DNA from: Candidatus Poribacteria bacterium
Lineage (GTDB): Bacteria > Poribacteria > WGA-4E > WGA-3G
Direction: 5' to 3'
Assembly: GCA_003635195.1 (NCBI GenBank)
Contig: PYIY01000122.1
Location: 1 to 33,803 of the forward strand
Length of the DNA stretch: 33,803 bases
Position numbers and translations under genes: made by a program. Of this stretch, positions 1 to 6,954 are shown piece after piece (within the stretch, counting starts at the first letter, position 1; each line of letters opens with the position of its first letter). Under the pieces are notes generated by a model, which did no database searches, had not been told where the DNA came from, and saw nothing but the letters and a program-made list of their open reading frames with translations.

Positions 1-459
1 GGCGATAACACCTACGTCCACCTCAAGCACCGCTTCATCTATCTCGCTCTGCTCATGGATGTCTTCACGCGCATGATCAGAGGGTGGAAACTCAGTCAAC
101 ACTTGACGCAATCTCTGACGTTGGAACCCTTAGAGCAAGCTTTAGACGACAGGGTTCCGGAGATTCATCACTCCGATCAAGGCGTGCAGTATCTTTCAAG
201 TGCTTATCTTTCGAGACTCAAAGAACACGGTATTCAGATTTCAGTCGCTCGCAGAGGGTGTCCTTGGGAGAACGGGTACGCCGAAAGGTTGATCCGAACC
301 CTCAAGGAAGAAGAAGTTCACCTCAATGATTACCGAGATATTACCGAGGCTCAAGAACGCATCGATCATTTTATCACACAGGTGTATAACTATAAACGCC
401 CACATTCGGCGTTAGGGTATCTGACGCCTCTTGAATTTCAAAGACAAACCTTCTCTTAA
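1..459 (+). CDS. IS3-family transposase OrfB, integrase core (5' partial)
   Basis: This is the C-terminal part of a DDE transposase of the rve integrase-core type. The reading frame is open from base 1 and starts G-D-N-T-Y-V, so the true start is upstream of the window; the first internal ATG (55) is not a real start. Visible are the second catalytic Asp in HHSDQGVQY and the catalytic Glu in the NGYAERLIRTLK segment, followed by the usual YNYKRPHSALGYLTP tail of IS3 OrfB proteins. The first catalytic Asp is upstream of the window. The visible part shows no frameshift, so the element may be intact. It would cut and join IS ends in the cytoplasm, normally as an OrfAB frameshift product. Confidence 0.92.
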   Translation, partial: GDNTYVHLKHRFIYLALLMDVFTRMIRGWKLSQHLTQSLTLEPLEQALDDRVPEIHHSDQGVQYLSSAYLSRLKEHGIQISVARRGCPWENGYAERLIRTLKEEEVHLNDYRDITEAQERIDHFITQVYNYKRPHSALGYLTPLEFQRQTFS

Positions 460-493
460 CTTTGCTAAATTTTGGTCTAAATAAAGGGTGGCA
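1..493 (+). mobile_element. IS3-family insertion sequence, right-hand part
   Basis: The window opens inside the transposase of an IS3-family element. The stop codon lies at 457-459. The element most likely ends about 34 bp later at 493, where the strand reads GGGTGGCA; the reverse complement starts TGCCACCC, fitting the TG...CA ends of IS3-family elements. The left end and OrfA lie outside the window, so the inverted-repeat match and target duplication cannot be checked here. The element end runs directly into the truncated HsdR-N-like gene. Confidence 0.75.
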
Positions 494-809
494 CTTCACT
501 CACAATAGGCATACCTGCCTTAACAGCATAGGTTACAATTTGGTTTTCATGTTTGTCGAGTGGTTCATTCCACTTTTTGCACTCAATAAATAAAGTAAGT
601 TTCTGCCCAACTTTTAGGGCGTAATCAACTTGTCCACCCGTAACAGCATATTCAGGCAAAACTTCTATAGACGCTAAATTCGTGTCGTCCCATCCTAAGG
701 CACGCAGAATCGGTAAAACAACATACTGTTGGATAGTCGCTTCGTTTGCTTCTGCTAAGTGTTGCTTGTGTTCAAGAATGTGTGCAATAGTGTTTCTCAA
801 ATCTGTCAT
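477..809 (-). pseudogene. HsdR-N-like restriction endonuclease domain, truncated by the IS
   Basis: The 110-residue frame matches the N-terminal nuclease domain of type I restriction enzymes and related stand-alone proteins. It has a helical start, then GGQVDYAL with Asp62 and FIECKKW with Glu76-x-Lys78, a PD-(D/E)xK core. The frame ends abruptly after GMPIVSE; the last residues VPPFI and the TAG stop are supplied by the IS3 end (477-493). Family members continue well past this point, so this is a 3' truncation. The ATG at 809 has an AAGGAA ribosome site about 8 bases upstream. It lies 29 bp downstream of the HicB-like gene on the same strand. DNA cleavage was probably its original role; whether the stub folds or cuts is unknown. 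Confidence 0.72.
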
Positions 810-838
810 GCAAAATTTCCTTGCTGCTCATAAAGTTT

Positions 839-1168
839 CTACCATGCCGAAGCTGCATTTTCTAATACTTCTTGAAGGTAAACATCAAAATCTAAGTGAA
901 GTCGCTCAGCATTCAAAGCAAGTTTGCAATGCATCTCAGGACTCATTTGAACCGTGAATTCACCTGTGAAAGGCTTTTCAGGCATTTTCCCTTGTTCCTT
1001 GCAGAACTCAATATAACCTTCAATTGACCTTTGCATCTCTTGGCGGAGTTCTGATACGGATGCACCATAGAACGAGATTACGTCATTAGTATTAATCACC
1101 GTTCCATGGAAAAGGTCAATTTCTGGATCAAAATTGATAGCCCCTATATAACCTTTGTATTCAATCAC
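839..1168 (-). CDS. hicB: HicB-family antitoxin, no adjacent HicA
   Basis: The 109-residue protein has the two-part layout of HicB antitoxins. The N-terminal partly degraded RNase-H-like fold shows YKGYIGAINFDPEIDLFHG and the SVSELRQEMQRSIEGYIEFC helix. The linker EKPFTGEF follows, then a C-terminal ribbon-helix-helix-like segment from about residue 71 (FTVQMSPEMHCKLALNAE). HicB normally neutralises the mRNA interferase HicA and represses its own operon. There is no room for a hicA (about 60 codons) in the 51-bp gap upstream or the 29-bp gap downstream, so it is an orphan here. The start is GTG at 1168, behind a GGGGG stretch. It precedes the truncated HsdR-N-like gene. Confidence 0.85.
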   Translation of the reverse strand: MIEYKGYIGAINFDPEIDLFHGTVINTNDVISFYGASVSELRQEMQRSIEGYIEFCKEQGKMPEKPFTGEFTVQMSPEMHCKLALNAERLHLDFDVYLQEVLENAASAW

Positions 1169-1219
1169 GGTATAACCCCCATAAAATGATACCTAAAAAC
1201 TGTTAAGAAAGCAAGAATT

Positions 1220-2929
1220 TTATTTTGTAGATGACGGGACAGCGGGTTCGACGTATAATGTTTTTTCGCGGGTGTAATGCACGTAGCCTGCGACGTTGCC
1301 CTTCCGTTTTACGACATAGCGCGCCCACGTATAGTCAACCGGCACATTACTCGCATGATGCGCTTTGCTGTAGTAGGCGGCGAGTTGTGCGGCTTGCAAT
1401 AATGTCGGCATCGGGATGTCTGGACGGTTCTCTGGATTGCGGATGATGACATGCGACCCGTGAATCTGCTTCGCATGAAGCCACATATCGCTCGGCTTGG
1501 CAATCTGACGTAGGAGTAGATCGTTTGACTGGCTGTTCTTACCGACATACATCTGAAAACCGTTGGTAGAGGTGTATCTTCGGAAGGGACCCTCGCCTGC
1601 TTCCTGTTTCTGCTTTCTGCTTTGCGGAGCCTTGAGATAGCCGTTCGTGACAAACTCCGTCCGAAGTCGCTGTAGTGCTTCCAAAGTATCAGCGACTTCT
1701 AATTTATCGATATAAAGTTGGAGCGTCTCCTGATCGGCATCCAAGTCTGAGATGAGCTGCTGGATGCGCGAACGTCCGCGCTTCGCCTTTGTGTATTTCT
1801 TGAAATAGGATTGGGCGTTTTCAGAGGGACTCTGCTCTGGATTGAGCGAAATCGACAGCTTTTCGAGTTCAGGACTATAGTAGTTTTGAAGTTCTACCTG
1901 TTTCTGTCCGCGGGTGATCGTATGTAGGTTGGCGAGGATCAATTCACCTTGGATACGGTAATCGTCCGCTTTTTCTGCGCGGTCCAAATCGGCTTGTAGT
2001 GCTTTCGCTTTCCGACGGAGCAACCCGTTCTGCTTTGTTAACGCCTGCGTTAGCGTCCGGTGTTCCGAAGCGATGTTCTCCTTCAAGGTAATCGCGTCGT
2101 AGTAAGCACAGAACGCAGTGCTTAGTGTGTCGTAGGCTTGAGAGACGGCATTCGGAAATTGCTGCAGCGGTAGTGCTGATACCGCGATGGGGTCGTTACC
2201 ATCCATAAACAATTGCGGTGAAGCGTGCGTCGGATCAAAATAGGTGATAATCTGCTGATAGGCATCCCAAAGTTCTGTTTCAGCTGCCCGTGCGACGACC
2301 TCCTTCGCAAGTGTCGGACTGAAACCGTCAATCTTGTCAAAGAGGTGTCGCCAACTCACCTCTGTTTTCCCACCCATCAGTTCTGTAAACGCTGCCTTGT
2401 CTAATGTCAACGGATCCACTTTCCCCTGTTGTGGTGGCAAAGTGTATGTCTCACCGGGCAAAATTTCTCGGTGTCGGCTCATTGTCTCGTCAATCCGTTT
2501 GAGGCTTTCCAGGATCCTATCGTCGGTTGCGTCTATAAGAATAATGTTGCTATGTTTGCCCATCATCTCTGCGATAATAGCTTTTGGGGATGGCTGTATC
2601 GGTTCATCCGAGACGGGTTGGACGGTGATCTTGAGTATCCGATCCCAACCGAGTTGCTGAATCCCGGTGATCGTGCCGCCCCTGAGATGCGTTGTGAGGA
2701 AGTCGGCGAGATAGGACTGTTTTTGTCCGGGGGATGGCTTTCCGATGAGATGGATGCGGGCATGCTGCGAATGGGCTGATACCGTGAGCCAGTATGTTTC
2801 GGCGGCACGACTCATCTTGAATGAAAGGGAGTGTGCATTCGCCTGTTCGATATGCCGAATCGTACCGCCTAAAAGGGCTTCGCGCAATTCACAGGTAACA
2901 AGGCGGAGGGCTAAAGCATCATAAGACAT
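1220..2929 (-). CDS. rqcH: NFACT-family ribosome-associated quality control protein RqcH
   Basis: RqcH/Rqc2 proteins bind the 50S subunit carrying a stalled peptidyl-tRNA and add C-terminal alanine tails that mark the chain for degradation. The 569-residue length fits the family. An NFACT-N domain occupies roughly residues 1-200 and includes GWDRIL; Asp96-Arg97 correspond to the D-R pair needed for tailing in Bacillus RqcH. A long charged coiled-coil region covers about 270-440. An NFACT-R domain follows (449-560), with KPSDMWLHAKQIHGSHVII. The ATG at 2929 has no clear Shine-Dalgarno site. The gene is the last of a minus-strand run beginning at the PorV-like gene; the gap to the small gene upstream is 36 bp. 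Confidence 0.92.
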   Translation of the reverse strand: MSYDALALRLVTCELREALLGGTIRHIEQANAHSLSFKMSRAAETYWLTVSAHSQHARIHLIGKPSPGQKQSYLADFLTTHLRGGTITGIQQLGWDRILKITVQPVSDEPIQPSPKAIIAEMMGKHSNIILIDATDDRILESLKRIDETMSRHREILPGETYTLPPQQGKVDPLTLDKAAFTELMGGKTEVSWRHLFDKIDGFSPTLAKEVVARAAETELWDAYQQIITYFDPTHASPQLFMDGNDPIAVSALPLQQFPNAVSQAYDTLSTAFCAYYDAITLKENIASEHRTLTQALTKQNGLLRRKAKALQADLDRAEKADDYRIQGELILANLHTITRGQKQVELQNYYSPELEKLSISLNPEQSPSENAQSYFKKYTKAKRGRSRIQQLISDLDADQETLQLYIDKLEVADTLEALQRLRTEFVTNGYLKAPQSRKQKQEAGEGPFRRYTSTNGFQMYVGKNSQSNDLLLRQIAKPSDMWLHAKQIHGSHVIIRNPENRPDIPMPTLLQAAQLAAYYSKAHHASNVPVDYTWARYVVKRKGNVAGYVHYTREKTLYVEPAVPSSTK

Positions 2930-2965
2930 AGTAAAATCTATTACATCTTGAGGAGTTTTTCAAGG

Positions 2966-3166
2966 TTATTCAGTTTTCTCGTGGCAGTTGTCGTGTGGCC
3001 GTGCCACTGAAACATATTTCCATCCAAGTGCTTTGCGTTTTTTATTTTCTGCTTTCAAATAATCGGAAAGATCCTTCACGGAGTTAAATTGAGCATTGAA
3101 TTCTTCTTTCATCCGATAGCATTCCTCAAGCACGGCATCTGTATATGTATCAACTTTCTCTCTCAT
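2966..3166 (-). CDS. Small hypothetical protein, 66 residues
   Basis: I do not recognise a family. The start chosen is ATG at 3166 because GAGGAGG lies about 7 bases upstream; an earlier in-frame start at 3202 would place this ribosome site inside the gene. The protein is charged and mostly helical, with a motif-like stretch EECYRMKEEFNAQ and KKRKALGWKYVS near the C-terminus. There is no signal peptide or membrane segment. It sits between the DapA-family gene (42 bp upstream) and rqcH (36 bp downstream) on the same strand, so it is probably co-transcribed. Confidence 0.6.
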   Translation of the reverse strand: MREKVDTYTDAVLEECYRMKEEFNAQFNSVKDLSDYLKAENKKRKALGWKYVSVARPHDNCHEKTE

Positions 3167-3208
3167 TTGAGCCTCCTCAATTTGCCAAACGGAACATAGC
3201 ACTTAAAC

Positions 3209-4147
3209 TTAATGGTACCGTTTCAAATCTTGTGTCACCTTGCGGAGTTGTGCTTGGGTTTCTGCTGGGACGCGTGGATTGAACGGACCGCCAGTCCCTG
3301 CAGCAATATCGTCGAAACCGCTTAAGAGCATCGCTTCGACCACGGCGGAATAGTTATAGACCCGCTCGTTCATGAAACGGATCTCCTCAAGCGGTGCGAT
3401 GTCTGCTTCAATCTGGGCGGAGGTCTCGTAGTCACCACGGCGTTGGGCGTTGTTAATTTCGTCTGAAGCACGTGCAAACGCGACCGCTATACCGGAGGTA
3501 TGTCCTTTTGTGCCCAATTGTGCGGGACGCGTACACCTATCACCAATGCCCCACATCACAATCCCACTATCGCCTACTCCTTCAACGAGTGGCTCGACAT
3601 CCTCTTCACCGGTTCCGATCTTCACACCGATGAAATGCGGTGAGTCGTTTAGGAGACGGATCACTGCGGACAAGTCGCGCTTCTGACGGAAATAGTAGAG
3701 AAACCGCGCACCACACGCAGTGCCATATTTCTCACCGGATGCCATGTACTGTTGGTAGACCCCCTCTGGATTGGAAATCCCGGTCAGTGGCATAAGTAGA
3801 TAGGCATCTGGTGGTCTGCTGAGTTCTGTCTGTGCTTCAATGAGTTGACCGGCTTGACGGATGGGGTTGGGGACAATCCCGGATATGAGGATACCGTCAT
3901 CGCCTATTTGTTGTCCGGTTTTGTCAATGAGACGCAGCTGCTCGGTTTCACTGATATGGTGAATCAGGCTTGTTCCGGCGATCGCGATGACGCGCTGCCG
4001 TCCTTCGTCCAAGTAGTTATTGCGCATCAAATAGTCGATATTTTTGGCATGCCCTGTCCAGTCAATCTTGTCCGCTTTGAAAGGAACGATAGGAATCGCG
4101 GTAACCGAGTTAAGCGCATCCAATAGTTGTGGTATTTCTAATGGCAT
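3209..4147 (-). CDS. DapA-family (dihydrodipicolinate synthase-like) aldolase
   Basis: The 312-residue protein has the TIM-barrel class I aldolase/lyase layout of the DapA/N-acetylneuraminate-lyase family. Lys176 in FIGVKIGTG is the expected Schiff-base lysine, and Tyr151/Tyr152 in ARFLYYF is the expected catalytic tyrosine. The usual GTTGE phosphate/carboxylate-binding loop is replaced by IAGTSLIHH (residues 56-64), which argues against true dihydrodipicolinate synthase and for another 2-keto-acid substrate. Substrate cannot be named. ATG at 4147 follows a strong GAGGAG site. It lies 11 bp after the DUF5683-like gene on the same strand, suggesting one transcript. Confidence 0.85.
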   Translation of the reverse strand: MPLEIPQLLDALNSVTAIPIVPFKADKIDWTGHAKNIDYLMRNNYLDEGRQRVIAIAGTSLIHHISETEQLRLIDKTGQQIGDDGILISGIVPNPIRQAGQLIEAQTELSRPPDAYLLMPLTGISNPEGVYQQYMASGEKYGTACGARFLYYFRQKRDLSAVIRLLNDSPHFIGVKIGTGEEDVEPLVEGVGDSGIVMWGIGDRCTRPAQLGTKGHTSGIAVAFARASDEINNAQRRGDYETSAQIEADIAPLEEIRFMNERVYNYSAVVEAMLLSGFDDIAAGTGGPFNPRVPAETQAQLRKVTQDLKRYH

Positions 4148-4158
4148 GGATTCTCCTC

Positions 4159-4986
4159 TTAAAATATCTTCCGTAGCACGAGTGTTCCTGTCAGTGTACC
4201 CGTGAACCTGTCTGCCTGCACATCTATATCAAACGCGCGAGTCTGGGTCTGCATAAGCGTATTTTGTAATCGGTTGTTGAAATGTTTGGTCGTGATACGC
4301 GCTTCCACTGCACTCACAACATGGTTTAAAATCGCCAGTCCCAGAAAAAATTTCGCGCGTTCAAAGGTATCGTTGGCTTTTTGGCGCAAATCAAAAGCCT
4401 CCAATCGGTATTTTGAACCGAGACCTCTCTCCTCAAGGTCCCCATGGTTCTCATTTTTTAGGTCTGGGTTAAGATCCTCCCAATACCACTTGCCGGTGCG
4501 GTTTCGGGTCGCCTCAGAATCATACTTGTGATTCCATGTTTCAAACTGTGTGGCGTGTTCAAAATCCTCGATCGGATCCCAATCTTCAAAGGTGCCAGGA
4601 CCGATAAAAATAACGTGATCTCTGACGGCATCCCGATAGTCATCGCGTGTATTTGCGGCCGAGTTTCGCAGGATAAAAAAGGTTGCGAGGAAACCGGCCT
4701 CTGCCGCGATATAAATATAGCCGCGCTTGGCACCTGTGTAGAGTTGCCCCATACCCGGAATAACGAGCGAATAGAGAAACGCCTCATTCGGGGATTTCCG
4801 AGGTTGAAGTGCTTGGTTTGCCGACATAGTGACAGACGATTGGTCAGCGAGTGAGCGGGTACCAAGTTTAGAATCAAGTGCGAAAGCCGTGAATGGTTGT
4901 GCTTTGAAAACATCCGAAGCAAGGCAAACACCAGAGGATAAACACAACAGCAACACAAGTATCAAAATTTGGGTGTTAAATTTCAC
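4159..4986 (-). CDS. DUF5683-like exported membrane protein
   Basis: The 275-residue protein starts with a cleavable signal peptide (hydrophobic core about residues 7-22, ending CLASD). At about residues 67-106 it has the signature SLVIPGMGQLYTGAKRGY followed by a hydrophobic helix (AAEAGFLATFFIL), typical of DUF5683-type proteins. A charged, aromatic-rich region and a second hydrophobic helix (FFLGLAILNHVVSAVEA) follow. The role is unknown; the family is envelope-associated. The start is GTG at 4986 with AGGGA about 9 bases upstream. It follows the PorV/PorQ-like gene by 15 bp, so the two envelope proteins are probably made together. Confidence 0.75.
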   Translation of the reverse strand: MKFNTQILILVLLLCLSSGVCLASDVFKAQPFTAFALDSKLGTRSLADQSSVTMSANQALQPRKSPNEAFLYSLVIPGMGQLYTGAKRGYIYIAAEAGFLATFFILRNSAANTRDDYRDAVRDHVIFIGPGTFEDWDPIEDFEHATQFETWNHKYDSEATRNRTGKWYWEDLNPDLKNENHGDLEERGLGSKYRLEAFDLRQKANDTFERAKFFLGLAILNHVVSAVEARITTKHFNNRLQNTLMQTQTRAFDIDVQADRFTGTLTGTLVLRKIF

Positions 4987-5001
4987 TTTCGGTATTCCCT
5001 C

Positions 5002-6126
5002 TTAAAAGATGACTATCCCAGTCATTTCAATAAGCCGTTGATTGTTTGGCCCGAAACTGGGACCGTAACTCAAATCAAGATTGAAGAGATATATCTTCAC
5101 GCCGATACCACCGGTAAAGTAATCTGTCAAATTCGGTAGGTTGATACCGGGTTCAATTTTATAGCCGACACGGATCGCGAGGATATTGCCGAGCCAGTAC
5201 TCCAAACCGAGATTTTTTTGGAGATGTCGCCATTCAAATGCCCGGATACCGACACCGCGATCGGAAAGCAGTTGCGCTCGCGTCAGTTTTTCTTCTCTTT
5301 CGGCGTTAAGCCGTTCCAAGTCAACCGTTAATTCGTCCTCATCTTCTGCTAATTTATCAACATAAGCAGTGATACCGCTGACAAAACGGACGTGATTATA
5401 CTTACCACGGTAAAGGCTCATAGATGTGCCGACGCGTAGGAACCGAGGTAACGGATCTGCTTGGTTTTCATCAATAAAAGAGATACCGGGTCCGATGTTC
5501 TGAATTGCGGCACCGACTGTCGTCGGTATGAAATCAAAGGGTAGGAGATATTGCATACCGAGATCGACGGCATAAGAACTCCCGTTCTCGCGTCCGAGTA
5601 CCATCCGAATAATTTTACCGTTAATACCTGCGGATAAGGACTCCGTAATCCGGTCTGCGTAGGAGAATGTCAAGGCGAAGTTAGTGCCGAGGCTCTCTTC
5701 GCGAAGGACTTCGGGAGAATCCGTTGTAACAGGGATAGTGCCTTGTCCTTGCATCTGCAGCGTTGCGCCGACGGTCCCAAAATCACCGAGGGGCATAGCA
5801 CCTGCGAGGAAGGTATAGTATAACCCCTCACCGGCTTCCCCGAAAGGTCTACTGTAATCTGTATAGAACATTGAGGCTTGCGCCGCTTTTTTACCGGATC
5901 GGAGTCTGCTTTCAGGCATATCAGCAAGCCCGCTTGGGTTCCAGAGCGATGCTGTCACATCACCCGACATCGCGGAAAAGGCATCACCAAGGGCTCTTGC
6001 CCGCGCCCCGCCGCCGAGGTTCAATATCTGCGCGCCCGTCCGTCCGGGGCCCGCGATTACTGTAACGGGAAAAAGAACGGTAAGCAGTAAAAGTAGTATG
6101 AAGGTTTTTCGTATAGAAACGTCCAC
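5002..6126 (-). CDS. PorV/PorQ-family (UPF0164-like) outer-membrane beta-barrel protein
   Basis: The 374-residue protein has a signal peptide (residues 1-25, ending VIAGPG). The family start follows at once: a GARARALGDAF-type segment, then a W-N-P-S-G-L motif. Repeated amphipathic beta-strands follow, ending in a C-terminal aromatic/hydrophobic strand (EMTGIVIF) typical of outer-membrane barrels. In Bacteroidetes PorV works in type IX secretion, but similar barrels occur in phyla without that system, and no other T9SS gene is present here. The start is GTG at 6126 with GGAG about 10 bases upstream. It is the first gene of the minus-strand run. Confidence 0.85.
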   Translation of the reverse strand: MDVSIRKTFILLLLLTVLFPVTVIAGPGRTGAQILNLGGGARARALGDAFSAMSGDVTASLWNPSGLADMPESRLRSGKKAAQASMFYTDYSRPFGEAGEGLYYTFLAGAMPLGDFGTVGATLQMQGQGTIPVTTDSPEVLREESLGTNFALTFSYADRITESLSAGINGKIIRMVLGRENGSSYAVDLGMQYLLPFDFIPTTVGAAIQNIGPGISFIDENQADPLPRFLRVGTSMSLYRGKYNHVRFVSGITAYVDKLAEDEDELTVDLERLNAEREEKLTRAQLLSDRGVGIRAFEWRHLQKNLGLEYWLGNILAIRVGYKIEPGINLPNLTDYFTGGIGVKIYLFNLDLSYGPSFGPNNQRLIEMTGIVIF

Positions 6127-6433
6127 TGAATTGTCGCTCCTCTTTCAATCAAAATTTAATTCCAACCGTATCATATATCTGTTTGCCATATATATATAAT
6201 AACGCAATTGACCTTAAAAACGCAAATCCGTTTAATTTGTTTACTTTTACTTGACTTTGCGCCTGCTATATATTAGGCTACATGAGTAAGGGCCGTCGGC
6301 TATTGGCTGTCAGCAGTCAGCCGTCGGTAGGTGCGGTTACAAACCGCGAAGAAACCCCCTATCAAAAACCCTACCGCACTTGGATACCGGGGACATAACA
6401 ATTCAACCCACTCCAAACTGGAGATAAACTAAA
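6127..6433. other. Divergent intergenic region (307 bp)
   Basis: No gene is seen between the divergent PorV-like and 165-residue genes. The left half is AT-rich, with tata-rich tracts at 6187-6200. On the plus strand TTGACT (6251-6256) and the TGCTATATA string (6264-6272) look promoter-like, but their spacing is not good. The right half is occupied by a dispersed repeat element at about 6303-6380. Confidence 0.6.
6325..6380. repeat. Dispersed palindromic repeat, copy A
   Basis: GGTAGGTGCGGTT is followed by a small hairpin (GCGGTT-ACA-AACCGC, 6333-6347). AAACCGCGAAGAAA (6341-6354) and AAAAACCCTACCG (6364-6376) recur exactly at 28559-28572 and 28593-28605. A GTGCGGT/ACCGCAC inverted pair (6331-6337 with 6373-6379) encloses the copy. 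It belongs to the same family as the copies at 10972-11040 and 28547-28605. It looks like a non-autonomous intergenic repeat. Confidence 0.75.
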
Positions 6434-6931
6434 ATGAAACGGACATTTGAAAGACTCGCTTTCTTCATCCTCGGTGGCATCTTCGTGAGCATCGGGTATC
6501 TACTGAGTGGTGCCGACACAACCGCAGCACCGCGAAAAGGTATAACCTTGTTTGACACAATCGCTTGCAAGAAACTTATCGTCCACAACGGCGATCCGGC
6601 AGAAGAGAATATCTCTCTTGAATTCGGTGATGACGGTGCAGCTCAATTATATCTGTCAGGACCCGATGAGAATAATGGCGCGTCAGCCATACTGTTCGAG
6701 GTAGCCAAAGACGGTCCTTTCTTAGAGATGTGGCATGGATCCGATAAAGGGGGGACGATTTCATTGTCGACTACCGACAATAGTGCGATGATACAGACAT
6801 CCACTCGCGATCGGGAGGATTTTGCTGAAGGTAACGACCTCTTTAGAGGGGCAATTATCGGAAGCATTGCCGATAGTTCATCAATAGTGCTTGAGGGAAA
6901 GACCATCGAAACGCAGCCCCGTTTGCGGTAA
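6434..6931 (+). CDS. Membrane-anchored or exported hypothetical protein, 165 residues
   Basis: I do not recognise the family. There is an N-terminal hydrophobic segment (about residues 8-27, FFILGGIFVSIGYLLSGA) preceded by basic residues, so the rest probably lies outside the cytoplasm as a signal-anchored or secreted domain. The remainder (40-155) is rich in short beta-strand-like stretches: LEFGDDGAAQLYLSG, ILFEVAKDGPFLEMWHG, GGTISLSTTDNSAMIQTS. These repeat every 20-25 residues and suggest a small beta-sandwich or beta-solenoid. ATG at 6434 follows GGAG at about 9 bases. The gene is 23 bp upstream of the 894-residue gene in the same direction, so the two may be functionally linked. Confidence 0.7.
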   Translation: MKRTFERLAFFILGGIFVSIGYLLSGADTTAAPRKGITLFDTIACKKLIVHNGDPAEENISLEFGDDGAAQLYLSGPDENNGASAILFEVAKDGPFLEMWHGSDKGGTISLSTTDNSAMIQTSTRDREDFAEGNDLFRGAIIGSIADSSSIVLEGKTIETQPRLR

Positions 6932-6954
6932 TTAAGGAAAGTGAGTAACGGACG

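Noticed and set aside
5002..6126. Evidence for a type IX secretion system
   Set aside because: A PorV/PorQ-like barrel alone is not enough; no other T9SS component or C-terminal sorting domain is seen in the window.
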